Shown here: piece by piece, positions 1 to 9,250 of the stretch
Numbering within the stretch: position 1 is the stretch's first letter
Layout: every line of letters starts with the position of its first letter
DNA from: Candidatus Marinarcus aquaticus
GTDB taxonomy: Bacteria > Campylobacterota > Campylobacteria > Campylobacterales > Arcobacteraceae
DNA: 64,000 nucleotides
Assembly: GCF_004116335.1 (NCBI RefSeq)
Contig: NZ_PDKN01000001.1
Location: 248,001 to 312,000 of the forward strand
Reading direction: 5' to 3'
Notes under the pieces: model-generated
What the model saw: only the letters and a program-made list of their open reading frames with translations
What the model was told of the DNA's origin: nothing
Database searches by the model: none
Position numbers and translations under genes: made by a program

Positions 1-891
1 TTGTTTATTATTGTTTCAAAGTCGGGTTCAACCATTGAAACCATCTCAATTTTTAAATATATTCTTTCACTGGTGCCTTTAAACAAAGAGCAGTTTATTA
101 TTGTTTCAGATGACGGTTCATCTTTGCATCAATTGGCTATGAAAAACAGTTTGCCATTTTTTGAAATTCCTTCCAATGTGGGCGGACGATTTTCAGTTTT
201 AAGCAGTGTCGGACTTTTGCCTTTAGCACTGATTGGTGTAGATATTAAAGCGTTGTTAAATGGAGCCAAGGCCATTAAAGAGAGCTTTTTTTCACAAGGA
301 CAAGCGTATGAAGACATTGTCTGTAAAGCCTCATTTTATGCTTCTAATATTGCAAAATATAACATTAACTGTCTCTTTTCTTACTCTGAGGCCTTTCGAA
401 GTTTTAACGACTGGTACATTCAATTGTGGGGTGAGAGTTTGGGGAAACGACAGTTACACTCTTACTTAAACGTGGGGTTAACTCCTATTGGTTTGATTGG
501 TCCTACTGATCAACACTCATTTTTGCAACTGATTGTAGAGGGAAAACGAGATAAATCAGTGACGTTTATAAAAGTAAAAGATTTTGACACACACATGAAA
601 ATTCCAGATATCACGATTGAGTTTTTAGAAAAACTCGATTTTATTAACGGTGTGGATTTCTCTGATTTGATTAATAAGCAAGCGGATTCTATCATTGAGT
701 CTTTACGAAATAAACACGATATTCCTTTGGATATCATTGAAGTTGATAAAATCGATGAGTTTGCCATTGGTGAACTGTTTTACTATTTTGAACTTTTAAC
801 TTCAGTGGTTGCAAAAATGATTGATGTCAATGCGTATGACCAACCCGGAGTAGAAGAGGGTAAAAAGATTTTAAGAGGCTTTTTTAACTGA
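1..891 (+). CDS. pgi: Glucose-6-phosphate isomerase, C-terminal part (5' end outside window)
   Basis: Interconverts glucose-6-phosphate and fructose-6-phosphate in the cytosol. What is present is the second part of a compact (about 400-residue) PGI. It has the SIS-fold phosphate loop SKSGSTIET near the window start, the PGI signature GGRFSVLSSVG at about residues 61-71, the WGESLGK stretch with the expected Glu, a QHSFLQL segment, and the C-terminal YDQPGVEEGKK motif (YDQPGVE corresponds to FDQWGVE in the family). The first 100 or so residues lie upstream of base 1, so the TTG at base 1 is not a real start. It overlaps the gmhB ATG by one base (TGATG), so the two are probably translationally coupled and lead into the heptose genes. 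Confidence 0.93.
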   Translation: MFIIVSKSGSTIETISIFKYILSLVPLNKEQFIIVSDDGSSLHQLAMKNSLPFFEIPSNVGGRFSVLSSVGLLPLALIGVDIKALLNGAKAIKESFFSQGQAYEDIVCKASFYASNIAKYNINCLFSYSEAFRSFNDWYIQLWGESLGKRQLHSYLNVGLTPIGLIGPTDQHSFLQLIVEGKRDKSVTFIKVKDFDTHMKIPDITIEFLEKLDFINGVDFSDLINKQADSIIESLRNKHDIPLDIIEVDKIDEFAIGELFYYFELLTSVVAKMIDVNAYDQPGVEEGKKILRGFFN

Positions 892-1409
892 TGCAAAAAG
901 CCATTTTTATTGATCGTGATGGGGTGATTAATGTTGAAAAAAACTATTTGTATAAAATCGAAGATTTTGAGTTTATTGAGGGTGTATTTGAAGCATTAAA
1001 ATCGTTTCAAACTTTAGGTTATAAACTTTTTATTATCACCAATCAATCTGGAATTGCACGTGGATATTACACTTTAGATGATTTTAATAGACTCACTGAG
1101 TGGATGTTACAACAATTTGAAAAAAAAGAAATTACTATTTCAGATGTGCAGTTGTGCCCTCATGGACCCCATGATGAGTGTAATTGCCGAAAACCAAAAA
1201 CAGGTATGATTGATGCGATTTTAAAAAAACATGCAATTGATTTAACACAGTCATGGCTTATTGGAGATAAAACATCGGATATAGAGTGTGCTCAAAATGC
1301 AGGGATTGCACACACCATTCAAGTAAAAAGTGGGCATGAATTTGAAACCTCTTTGGCAGAATATGTATGTGACAGTATCAAGGAAGCAAAAGATATTATT
1401 CGTATCTGA
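891..1409 (+). CDS. gmhB: D-glycero-beta-D-manno-heptose 1,7-bisphosphate 7-phosphatase
   Basis: Removes the C7 phosphate in ADP-heptose synthesis for the LPS inner core. It is a 172-residue HAD phosphatase with motif I DRDGVIN at residues 8-14, motif II ITNQSG at about 49-54, the GmhB zinc loop CPHGPHDECNC at about 89-99 (Cys, His, Cys and Cys ligands all present), and motif III Lys with GDKTSD near 127. This is the normal length for the family. The start codon shares its A with the pgi stop. The 3' end overlaps the convergent ligase gene by 14 bases. hldD, hldE and gmhA, the rest of the pathway, follow just downstream. Confidence 0.95.
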   Translation: MQKAIFIDRDGVINVEKNYLYKIEDFEFIEGVFEALKSFQTLGYKLFIITNQSGIARGYYTLDDFNRLTEWMLQQFEKKEITISDVQLCPHGPHDECNCRKPKTGMIDAILKKHAIDLTQSWLIGDKTSDIECAQNAGIAHTIQVKSGHEFETSLAEYVCDSIKEAKDIIRI

Positions 1410-2193
1410 CGTGTAAAAAAGAGGCAAAACGAGGTTTTTTGTTTTTTGTTAACCCATAATACTTAAAGGTTACAATTGAACCTACTTTTGGTGGGTTTTT
1501 TCGTAAAGTTTTAGAAAAGCCACTGCCCAGTTTAAACACCACCCCATTTTTGAGTTCAACAATCAAACTTTTCATACGATTTGCTGCATAATCAATAGCC
1601 ACAACGACACCTTCCATATCTTTATACTCTTTTACTTTTAATACATTTGCGCTGCGACCACTGAAGTAAGGAAGTTCGGGATTTTTTACAATCACACCTT
1701 CTCCTCCTTGTGCAATGATCTCTTTTAAGTAAAGTTGCAACTCTTCTTTGTTTTTACACAGTTTTTGTGGGATGATTTTGACATGAGGGTTTCTGTGTTC
1801 TAAAAACCACATTTGTGCTTTTTTCAGTCGGGTTATAAAGTCCCCTTTAGCATGTGGAACTTCAAAAATATTATAAGAGACTTTTTCCCATGCTTGACTG
1901 GGAAAATGATCCATAACAATGGATTGAAGTTCAGAAAAAGCGCCACGTTTAATCCAAAGTTCTCCATCAAGTTCAAAAGGGGGGAAATTGAGTGTAAACC
2001 CTTTGGGTACATGGATCGCATTGCCTTGGCGTGTAAGAAGCTCTTGACCATTCCAATAAGCACGTATTCCATCAAGTTTTTCACTCATGAGCCAGTTATC
2101 AATTTCTTGTGAGCCGTTATATGTTTTGGGTTTTTGAAGATCGAATGCAAAAAGTTGAAGTAATAGAAATAAAAAAGCAATAATAATTTTCAT
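1396..2193 (-). CDS. Secreted ATP-dependent DNA ligase (LigE-like)
   Basis: Predicted to seal DNA nicks with ATP. The adenylation motif KLDGIR carries the nucleotidyl-lysine. Later motifs include a FELDGELW segment (motif III), EGVIVK (motif IV) and a VLKVKEY segment (motif V). At about 265 residues it is a minimal ligase with only the adenylation and OB domains. The N-terminus MKIIIAFLFLLLQLFAFD is a signal peptide, pointing to the periplasm, as described for LigE ligases of Haemophilus, Neisseria and Campylobacter. I place the start at 2193 rather than an upstream ATG at 2235 because an AGGTGA site sits 5 bases before it and the signal peptide begins there. It opposes the heptose genes and may be linked to competence (inference). 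Confidence 0.85.
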   Translation of the reverse strand: MKIIIAFLFLLLQLFAFDLQKPKTYNGSQEIDNWLMSEKLDGIRAYWNGQELLTRQGNAIHVPKGFTLNFPPFELDGELWIKRGAFSELQSIVMDHFPSQAWEKVSYNIFEVPHAKGDFITRLKKAQMWFLEHRNPHVKIIPQKLCKNKEELQLYLKEIIAQGGEGVIVKNPELPYFSGRSANVLKVKEYKDMEGVVVAIDYAANRMKSLIVELKNGVVFKLGSGFSKTLRKNPPKVGSIVTFKYYGLTKNKKPRFASFLHVRYE

Positions 2194-2315
2194 AGAGTCA
2201 CCTAAATGTTTTATAAAAGTGATTTTATTGTACACTCATTATTATTAAACTTACCTAACAGAAATATAACCTAGAATTAGATAAAATCTAGTCAAATAGT
2301 AATAATGGAAAAGAT

Positions 2316-3326
2316 ATGAAATACAGTGATATAGATTTTAATGATAAAACGATTTTAATAACAGGTGGGGCTGGATTTATTGGTTCTAATTTGGCTTTTT
2401 ATTTTCAAGAAAACTATCCAAATGCATTGGTGGTAATACTTGATTGTTTTAGAAGCGGTGAAACCTTAAGTAACGGAAACTTAAAAAGTTTTGGTCACTA
2501 TAAAAATCTTTTAGGTTTTAAAGGGGTGGTCATCAGTGGCGATATCAATGATACAAAACTTTTAAAAAAGCTTGAAACGGAGTATAAGTTTGACTACATT
2601 TTTCATCAAGCAGCTATCAGTGATACCACTGTAAATGAACAAGACTTGATGATTAAAACCAATGTGAATGCATATGAAGATCTGCTTAAATTAGCCATTG
2701 CTCATCAAGCCAATATGGTCTACGCTTCATCCGCTGCAACCTATGGAGATGCTCCAAGTCCTCAAACTGTAGGGTGTGAAAACCCAGGTAACGTTTATGG
2801 TTTTTCAAAACTGATGATGGATAACATCTCTTATGAATACATTAAAGCAGGAGCTGAAATCTCAATTGTGGGACTGCGTTATTTCAATGTATATGGACCA
2901 AGAGAGTTCTTTAAAAATAAAACAGCCTCTACTGTAGTGCAATTTGGGCATCAAATACTTGCAGGAAAAACACCACGACTTTTTGAAGGCAGTGATAAGA
3001 TTTTACGAGACTTTATCTATATTGAAGATGTTATTCAAGCCAATATTAAAGCGTGTGTACCAAAACAAAGTGGTGTTTATAATGTGGGAACAGGAAAAGC
3101 AAGAAGCTTCCAAGACATTGCAGATATTTTACAAAAAGAGTTGGGTACAAATTTGGGAACAGAGTATATCCCTAATCCATACATAGGACAATATCAGTTC
3201 CACACCGAAGCTAATATTGAATCGAGTATTGAGCAATTAGGTTATGTGCCACAGTTTGAGATGGAAGAGGGAATTAAAGCTTATATTCCTGAGATTAAAC
3301 GACTTTTTGAAACCGAAGTAAAATAG
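2316..3326 (+). CDS. hldD: ADP-L-glycero-D-manno-heptose 6-epimerase
   Basis: NADP-dependent SDR-family epimerase converting ADP-D,D-heptose to ADP-L,D-heptose, the donor for LPS inner core. The N-terminal Rossmann motif is GGAGFIGSNLA at residues 18-28. The catalytic set is Ser/Thr in ASSAATYGD plus YGFSK (Tyr-x3-Lys) at about 161-165. The RYFNVYGPRE segment typical of HldD/RfaD also fits. Its 336 residues match the family. A GGAAAAG site precedes ATG 2316. hldE starts one base after its stop, so hldD-hldE-gmhA-apt reads as one operon with its own promoter in the 122-base divergent gap to the ligase gene. Confidence 0.95.
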   Translation: MKYSDIDFNDKTILITGGAGFIGSNLAFYFQENYPNALVVILDCFRSGETLSNGNLKSFGHYKNLLGFKGVVISGDINDTKLLKKLETEYKFDYIFHQAAISDTTVNEQDLMIKTNVNAYEDLLKLAIAHQANMVYASSAATYGDAPSPQTVGCENPGNVYGFSKLMMDNISYEYIKAGAEISIVGLRYFNVYGPREFFKNKTASTVVQFGHQILAGKTPRLFEGSDKILRDFIYIEDVIQANIKACVPKQSGVYNVGTGKARSFQDIADILQKELGTNLGTEYIPNPYIGQYQFHTEANIESSIEQLGYVPQFEMEEGIKAYIPEIKRLFETEVK

Positions 3327-3327
3327 T

Positions 3328-4746
3328 ATGACAAATAAAGTGCCTAATATTTTAGTTATTGGTGATTTGATGATAGATCACTATTTGTGGGGAAATTGTG
3401 AACGTATTTCACCAGAAGCACCTGTACAAGTTGTGGATGTACAAAAAGAGACCACGGTGTTAGGTGGGGCTGGAAATGTGATTAATAACTTAGTCAGTCT
3501 GGGTGCCAATGTATGTGTGTACAGTGTAATTGGTCATGATGAAGTTGCAAAAGAGTTACGCACAAAGCTCGATGAAGTCGGTGCAAAGTCTCTTTTAATA
3601 GAAGAACCCAATCGACGCACCTCAAAAAAGAGTCGTATTATTGCCTCTCACTCACAAGTGGTACGGTTTGACAATGAGAGTAAAAATGACATTGCTCCAA
3701 GTTCACAAGCACTTCTTTTAAAAGAGTTAGAAGAGAATATTATCTCATTTGATATTGTATTGCTTTCAGATTATGGTAAAGGGGTGCTCACTAATGACTT
3801 AACCAAAGCCGTGATTAATTGTGCCAACAGACACGATAAAAAAGTGTTGGTTGACCCAAAAGGCAATGACTACAGTAAATATTTTGGCGCGTATTTTTTA
3901 ACACCCAATAAAAAAGAGGCACAAGAGGCAACCAATATCACCATTAATGATGAACACTCTTTAAAAGATGCATTAGTCAAACTTCAAAAAGTAGCCAACT
4001 TAGGTGTATCAGTTATTACTTTAAGTGAAGATGGAATTGCCGTACTTAAAGAGGGTGAAGTTACGATTAAACCAACGGTTGCGCGAGAAGTGTATGATGT
4101 TACAGGTGCAGGTGATACGGTGTTGGCTTCTTTAGGATATGCCTTGTGTTTAAATAAAGATATTTATGACGCATTAGAGTTTGCAAACTTGGCTGCGGGA
4201 GTGGTGGTTGGGAAACTGGGAAGTGCAACCGTTTCATTGGATGAAATAGAGGAGTACAAATCAAGTTTGCATAAAAGCTCAATTGAACTGCACATTAAAA
4301 CATTTGATGAAATAGAAAGACTCTCTTTGCGATTAAAAGCACAAAATAAGAAAGTGGTGTTTACCAATGGGTGTTTTGATATTTTACACAAAGGGCATGT
4401 GAGTTATCTCAATGTGGCAAAAAGTTTTGGAGATGTTTTAATCTTAGGATTAAACTCTGATGCGAGTGTGAAACGACTTAAAGGTGAAAGTCGACCTATT
4501 AACTGCGAAGGTGACCGAGCCTATATCTTAAGTGCTTTAGAGTGTGTTGATTATGTGGTCATCTTTGATGAAGACACCCCTTATGAACTCATTGCAAAAA
4601 TACAACCAGATGTGTTAGTTAAAGGTGCAGATTATGAAGGCAAAGAGGTTGTTGGAAGCGATATTGCAAAAGAAACAAAACTTGTCGAGTTTGTGGATGG
4701 AAGAAGCACCACCAATACGATTAATAAAATCAATGGAGTAAATTGA
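3328..4746 (+). CDS. hldE: Bifunctional D-beta-heptose 7-phosphate kinase / heptose 1-phosphate adenylyltransferase
   Basis: Two-domain enzyme of the ADP-heptose pathway. Residues about 1-315 form a ribokinase-type (PfkB) kinase with [10 protein letters not shown] near 46 and the catalytic DVTGAGDTV near 256. Residues about 335-472 form a nucleotidyltransferase starting with [17 protein letters not shown], whose HxGH is the adenylyl-transfer signature. The length of 472 matches the fused RfaE of Proteobacteria, so the domains are not split. The stop overlaps the gmhA start by one base. HldE intermediates (heptose 1,7-bisphosphate, ADP-heptose) are known innate immune signals, which matters if the host is animal-associated. 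Confidence 0.96.
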   Translation: MTNKVPNILVIGDLMIDHYLWGNCERISPEAPVQVVDVQKETTVLGGAGNVINNLVSLGANVCVYSVIGHDEVAKELRTKLDEVGAKSLLIEEPNRRTSKKSRIIASHSQVVRFDNESKNDIAPSSQALLLKELEENIISFDIVLLSDYGKGVLTNDLTKAVINCANRHDKKVLVDPKGNDYSKYFGAYFLTPNKKEAQEATNITINDEHSLKDALVKLQKVANLGVSVITLSEDGIAVLKEGEVTIKPTVAREVYDVTGAGDTVLASLGYALCLNKDIYDALEFANLAAGVVVGKLGSATVSLDEIEEYKSSLHKSSIELHIKTFDEIERLSLRLKAQNKKVVFTNGCFDILHKGHVSYLNVAKSFGDVLILGLNSDASVKRLKGESRPINCEGDRAYILSALECVDYVVIFDEDTPYELIAKIQPDVLVKGADYEGKEVVGSDIAKETKLVEFVDGRSTTNTINKINGVN

Positions 4747-5318
4747 TGAACAAAACGATACAAAATGAATTTGAATCACATTTAGAGACAATTAAAACGG
4801 TGATACAAACCATGCAAGAACCATTGCAACAAGCATCACAACTTATTGTGGATACTTTAAAAAACGGAAATAAAATTTTATTATGTGGTAATGGTGGCAG
4901 TGCAGCAGATGCACAACATATTGCGGCAGAACTGACAGGACGATATAAAAGTGAACGACGGGGACTTCCTGGTATTGCCCTTACTACAGACACCAGTGCA
5001 TTAACGGCTATTGGAAACGATTATGGATATGACAGAGTATTTGATCGACAGCTTGAAGCACTGGCAGTTAAAGGGGATTTACTCATTGGTATCAGCACCA
5101 GTGGAAACAGTGGAAATGTAATCAATGCCTTGAAATTGGCCAAAGAGATAGGGTGTAAAACTGTCGGTTTAAGTGGTCGAGATGGTGGAGCAATGAATGA
5201 AGTGTGTGATGTAAACTTGGTCGTGCCATCAAATAATACACCAAGAATTCAAGAGATGCATATTTTGTTTGGGCATACCATTTGCCAAATTATTGATGAC
5301 AGTTTTGAGGGAGAGTAA
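4746..5318 (+). CDS. gmhA: Sedoheptulose 7-phosphate isomerase
   Basis: First step of ADP-heptose synthesis: sedoheptulose-7-P to D-glycero-D-manno-heptose-7-P. It is a SIS-domain protein of 190 residues with [16 protein letters not shown] at about 48-63, [11 protein letters not shown] and [10 protein letters not shown]. The His of AQHIAAE and Glu63 correspond to metal and catalytic residues of GmhA. I use ATG 4746, which overlaps the hldE stop by one base, instead of an upstream TTG at 4743. The stop overlaps the apt ATG by one base (TAATG), so hldE-gmhA-apt are tightly coupled. Confidence 0.95.
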   Translation: MNKTIQNEFESHLETIKTVIQTMQEPLQQASQLIVDTLKNGNKILLCGNGGSAADAQHIAAELTGRYKSERRGLPGIALTTDTSALTAIGNDYGYDRVFDRQLEALAVKGDLLIGISTSGNSGNVINALKLAKEIGCKTVGLSGRDGGAMNEVCDVNLVVPSNNTPRIQEMHILFGHTICQIIDDSFEGE

Positions 5319-5869
5319 TGAGCATTGTATTAAGTGAGAGTGAAAAAAAGATTATAATAGATTCAATCAGAGATATTAAAGATTTTCCAAAACCGGGTAT
5401 TGTGTTTAAAGATATTACAACACTGTTGAACAATAAAGAAGCATTTGCTCTTTTAATGAATCATTTAGAAGAACGATACAGAAGTTATGATTTAGATTAT
5501 GTTGCGGGGATTGATTCTCGTGGATTTATTTTTGGAGCAGCACTTGCAGACAGATTGGGCATTGGTTTTGTTCCTGTTAGAAAAAAAGGGAAACTTCCTG
5601 GTACAACCATTTGTGAAAAATATGAGTTAGAGTATGGTTTTGATGAGGTAGAAATCCACATCGATGCGTTTAATAACAACCATGAAGCCAGAGTGCTTTT
5701 AATTGATGATCTCATTGCAACAGGTGGAACAGCTGTGGCTGCGTCAAAACTTGTTTGTGACACCAAATCAAAACTGGTTGAAGTCTGCTTTTTATTGAAC
5801 TTAGAGTTTTTAAAAGGGAAGCAACGTGTTGAAGAGGTTGCTCCTGTTTATTCAATTTTAGATATTTAA
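5318..5869 (+). CDS. apt: Adenine phosphoribosyltransferase
   Basis: Salvages adenine to AMP using PRPP. The 183-residue type I phosphoribosyltransferase has the PRPP loop [14 protein letters not shown] at about 127-140, the [10 protein letters not shown] segment at about 67-76 and the [11 protein letters not shown]-terminal hood motif characteristic of APRT. It overlaps gmhA by one base although the pathway is unrelated, so it is probably carried as a housekeeping gene at the end of the heptose operon. trpB follows 11 bases later. Confidence 0.95.
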   Translation: MSIVLSESEKKIIIDSIRDIKDFPKPGIVFKDITTLLNNKEAFALLMNHLEERYRSYDLDYVAGIDSRGFIFGAALADRLGIGFVPVRKKGKLPGTTICEKYELEYGFDEVEIHIDAFNNNHEARVLLIDDLIATGGTAVAASKLVCDTKSKLVEVCFLLNLEFLKGKQRVEEVAPVYSILDI

Positions 5870-5880
5870 GGAATTTTTGA

Positions 5881-7098
5881 ATGCAAAATACAAACCAATA
5901 TTATGTTCCTAAGCCAAGTCAGTTTGATCCCAAAGAGGGTCATTTTGGTATATTTGGAGGGCGATATGTTCCAGAAACATTGATGCCAGCACTTTTAGAG
6001 TTAGAAAAAGAGTATGAGAAATATCGATTTGATACTGCCTTTTGGAAAGAGGTGGATGAACTTTTAAAAGATTATGTGGGACGAGAAAACCCTCTGTATT
6101 TTGCAAAAAATATCAGTGAAGAAGTCGGTGCAAAAGTCTATTTAAAACGAGAAGATTTAAACCACACAGGCGCACATAAAGTAAATAATACCATTGCACA
6201 AGCGATGTTGGCAAAGAAAATGGGAAAAACCAAAGTCATTGCTGAAACAGGGGCAGGGCAACATGGTGTTGCTACTGCAACCGTAGCAGCACTTTTGGGC
6301 TTAGAGTGTACGGTGTTTATGGGTGCTAAAGATGTACAACGGCAAGAGTTGAATGTGTTTAGAATGAAGCTTCTGGGTGCCAAAGTAGTACCCGTTGAAA
6401 ATGGAAGTAAAACACTCAAAGATGCCATGAACGAAGCGATACGATATTGGGTGACCAATGCAAGAGACACGTTTTACATCATCGGTACAGTTGCAGGTCC
6501 TCATCCATACCCTATGATGGTTCGAGATTTTCAAGCCATTATTGGATGGGAAGCAAGGCGACAATTCTTAACCAAAGAGAACCAACTTCCAGATTATGTG
6601 GTTGCGTGTATTGGTGGTGGAAGCAATGCCATTGGTATGTTTTCTCACTTTTTAGAAGATAAAGAGGTGACCTGTGTGGGAATTGAAGCAGGTGGGTTAG
6701 GGTTAGATACCAATAAACATGGATGTTCACTTGAAAAAGGAACCCCTGGTGTGTTGCATGGTCAAATGAGTTATTTGCTGCAAGATGAAGATGGACAAGT
6801 ATTAGAAGCACACAGTATGAGTGCAGGGTTGGATTATCCAGGTATTGGACCTGAACACAGTTTTCATAAAGATAACAAAAACGTCCAGTATGACTCTATT
6901 ACTGACCAAGAAGCCTTGGATGCTTTTGTGTGGATGAGTCAAAAAGAGGGAATTATTCCCGCTTTTGAGAGTGCCCATGCGGTGGCATATTTAAAAAAAG
7001 TACAAGAAAAATTCAAAGGTAAATCGGTCATTATTTGTCTTTCGGGTCGCGGTGATAAAGACATGGTTCAAGCCAAAGATTTACTTAAGTTTGATTGA
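5881..7098 (+). CDS. trpB: Tryptophan synthase beta subunit
   Basis: PLP enzyme joining indole and serine to make tryptophan, normally in an alpha2-beta2 complex with TrpA. The 405 residues are full length for TrpB1. The PLP lysine lies in HTGAHKVNN at about residue 96-104, the phosphate-binding GGGSNA at about 244-249, and ETGAGQHG at about 120-127 includes the catalytic Glu. The C-terminal LSGRGDKD is intact. No other trp gene is in the window; trpB stands between apt and a DedA gene, away from any trp operon. An AAGGAA site precedes the ATG. Confidence 0.96.
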   Translation: MQNTNQYYVPKPSQFDPKEGHFGIFGGRYVPETLMPALLELEKEYEKYRFDTAFWKEVDELLKDYVGRENPLYFAKNISEEVGAKVYLKREDLNHTGAHKVNNTIAQAMLAKKMGKTKVIAETGAGQHGVATATVAALLGLECTVFMGAKDVQRQELNVFRMKLLGAKVVPVENGSKTLKDAMNEAIRYWVTNARDTFYIIGTVAGPHPYPMMVRDFQAIIGWEARRQFLTKENQLPDYVVACIGGGSNAIGMFSHFLEDKEVTCVGIEAGGLGLDTNKHGCSLEKGTPGVLHGQMSYLLQDEDGQVLEAHSMSAGLDYPGIGPEHSFHKDNKNVQYDSITDQEALDAFVWMSQKEGIIPAFESAHAVAYLKKVQEKFKGKSVIICLSGRGDKDMVQAKDLLKFD

Positions 7099-7107
7099 GG
7101 TTAAGAT

Positions 7108-7806
7108 ATGAAAACAAAATTGCAAAAGAATTCAGGAAAAATCTTAACCGTTGTTGTGAGTGTGTTCATCATTTTTTTAGCCTACAACTTGTACCATGCA
7201 CCAGTAGAAGGTCTTGAAGAAAAATTCATCTATTTACTTAAAACCTATGGCTATATTATTTTATTTGCTTGGAGCATGCTTGAAGGTGAAATGGGTCTTA
7301 TCATGGCAGGTCTGCTTTCACACACAGGTGATATGAATATCTATATTGCTGTTTTTGTAGCAGGTTTAGGTGGGTTTGCTGGAGATCAAGTCTATTTTTA
7401 TATTGGACGATTCAACAAAGCGTATGTCTATAAAAATTTTAAAGGGCAACGACGAAAATTTGCTTTGGCGCATTTGCTGCTTCAAAAATATGGTTGGCCC
7501 ATTATTTTTGTTCAACGATACATGTATGGAATGAGAACGGTGATTCCTATTTCAATCGGTTTGACACGATATTCGGGGAAAACCTTTGCTTTTATTAATT
7601 TGATCAGTGCATGGTGTTGGGCGGCTATTACTATTGTGCCTGCATGGTATTTTGGTGAACAAATTTTAGATGTATTGCATTGGATTAAAGAGCATTGGTA
7701 TTTGGCTCTGCCATTTGCCATTCTCATTGGAGGAGGTATTTTATACTACTTCAATAAAGTAACAAAAAAAAAGGAGAATATTTATAATGAAACTAACACT
7801 TTTTGA
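7108..7806 (+). CDS. DedA/SNARE-associated family membrane protein
   Basis: Inner-membrane protein of 232 residues with hydrophobic segments at about 15-28, 45-70, 75-100, 145-175 and 198-215. The family core is visible as the FAWSMLEGEMGLIMAG segment and the GDQVYFYIGR motif (equivalent to DedA GDxxxYxxGR), followed by an RYMYGMRTVIPISIG stretch (FxRFxPxxRxxxxxxAG in the family). Some DedA proteins recycle undecaprenyl-phosphate or phospholipids; which applies here is not shown by the sequence. It overlaps the pepA start by 20 bases and sits 9 bases after trpB. Confidence 0.85.
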   Translation: MKTKLQKNSGKILTVVVSVFIIFLAYNLYHAPVEGLEEKFIYLLKTYGYIILFAWSMLEGEMGLIMAGLLSHTGDMNIYIAVFVAGLGGFAGDQVYFYIGRFNKAYVYKNFKGQRRKFALAHLLLQKYGWPIIFVQRYMYGMRTVIPISIGLTRYSGKTFAFINLISAWCWAAITIVPAWYFGEQILDVLHWIKEHWYLALPFAILIGGGILYYFNKVTKKKENIYNETNTF

Positions 7807-9211
7807 TAAAAACAGTAAACAAAATGAATATGATATAGAGATTATTTTGGTATTAAATAAAGATTTAGAAGCAAAAAATATAAAAGACAGAGCACTTTTA
7901 AAAAATTTAAACTTTAAAGGTGGTGATGAAGAAGCCGTATTTTTACCTGAATCGCAACGAATCTATGTTGGATGTGAAGAGAATTCATATGAATGTATTG
8001 CCATTGCGATTGCAACAGCAGTGAAAAAGTTCCAAACAACACAGTTTAAAACTGCATGCGTGGAACTGCTTGAAGATGAGTCTGAATCTTTAAAAGCATT
8101 GGTGGAAGGAGCCATTTTAGGAGCTTATACTTTTAAAAAGTATAAATCTAAAAAAGAGAAAGAAGTAAAACAAGAGCTTGTACTGCTCGCATCAAAAGAT
8201 TTAAAGAAATTAAGTGACATCTTTAATGAGTCTGTGATTATTGCAGAATCAGTGAATAAAACGCGAGATTTTGTCAATACAACTCCTGATGATTTTTATC
8301 CTAAAATCATGGCCAAAGAAGCCAAAAAAATTGCCAAAGAGAATGATCTAGAGATTGAAGTGTATGGACAAAAATATCTTCAAAAAAATAAAATGAATGC
8401 CATGTACAGTGTAGGACGTGCTTCAAGACATGAATCTAAACTCATTCACTTAAGTTATAAACCAAACAATCCAAAGAAAAAAATTGTGCTCATAGGTAAA
8501 GGTTTAACGTATGACAGTGGTGGTCTTTCACTTAAACCAAGTGATTTTATGGTGACCATGAAGAGTGATAAATCAGGTGGTTGCGCCGTATTAGGAATGC
8601 TTAATGCCATTGCCAAACTGAAATTGCCAATTGAAGTTCATGGTATTGTGGGTGCCGTTGAAAACATGATTGGTGGTGATGCGTATAAACCAGATGATGT
8701 ATTAAAAGCACGCAATGGCAAAACCATTGAGATAAGAAATACCGATGCAGAAGGCCGACTGGTACTTGCTGATTGTCTGTGTTATGCACAAGATACCATC
8801 AAAGATATTGATTATATTTTTGATTATGCCACACTTACAGGAGCAAGTGTGGTTGGCGTAGGTGAGTACACGACTTCAATCATGGGAAATAATTCTAAAC
8901 TGAAATATAAAGCAGTCAGCAGTGCACTTCAAGCAGGTGAATATGCAACAAGTCTGCCCTTTAACCGATTTTTGCGAAAAGCGATTAAATCAGAAATTGC
9001 TGATGTGTGCAATGTTGCTAATACACGATATGGTGGAGCCATCACTGCGGGGCTTTTTTTAGATAATTTTGTTTATGATGAAAACAAAGAGAAGTGGCTA
9101 CACTTTGATATTGCTGGGCCTGCATTTGTTGAAAAAGCGTGGGGGTATAACCCACATGGTGCAAGTGGTGCAGGTATTCGAATGACCATTGAATTGCTTA
9201 AAGCATTATAA
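7787..9211 (+). CDS. pepA: Leucyl aminopeptidase (M17)
   Basis: Cytosolic dinuclear-zinc aminopeptidase of 474 residues, the family's usual size. The C-terminal catalytic half shows GKGLTYDSGG (with the metal Asp), MKSDKSGG (catalytic Lys and metal Asp) and the M17 signature NTDAEGRL near residue 319. The N-terminal domain (about 1-150) is less conserved. The ATG lies inside the end of the DedA gene, behind an AAGGAG site. A hairpin terminator at 9216-9238 closes the operon against the convergent response regulator gene. Confidence 0.94.
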   Translation: MKLTLFDKNSKQNEYDIEIILVLNKDLEAKNIKDRALLKNLNFKGGDEEAVFLPESQRIYVGCEENSYECIAIAIATAVKKFQTTQFKTACVELLEDESESLKALVEGAILGAYTFKKYKSKKEKEVKQELVLLASKDLKKLSDIFNESVIIAESVNKTRDFVNTTPDDFYPKIMAKEAKKIAKENDLEIEVYGQKYLQKNKMNAMYSVGRASRHESKLIHLSYKPNNPKKKIVLIGKGLTYDSGGLSLKPSDFMVTMKSDKSGGCAVLGMLNAIAKLKLPIEVHGIVGAVENMIGGDAYKPDDVLKARNGKTIEIRNTDAEGRLVLADCLCYAQDTIKDIDYIFDYATLTGASVVGVGEYTTSIMGNNSKLKYKAVSSALQAGEYATSLPFNRFLRKAIKSEIADVCNVANTRYGGAITAGLFLDNFVYDENKEKWLHFDIAGPAFVEKAWGYNPHGASGAGIRMTIELLKAL

Positions 9212-9215
9212 GATT

Positions 9216-9250
9216 GAACGAAGGCATCGCCTTTGTTCCTTATTTTTTAA
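9216..9250. terminator. Terminator between pepA and convergent REC-PAS gene
   Basis: GAACGAAGGC / GCCTTTGTTC arms (one G-T pair) around the loop ATC at 9216-9238, followed on the plus strand by a T-rich run (CTTATTTTTT). The hairpin also lies just before the end of the minus-strand gene (stop 9240), so it may act in both directions. Confidence 0.75.

Noticed and set aside
2271-2291. CTAGA...TCTAG inverted repeat before hldD as an operator
   Set aside because: Arms of only five bases with an eleven-base gap in AT-rich DNA; easily by chance.
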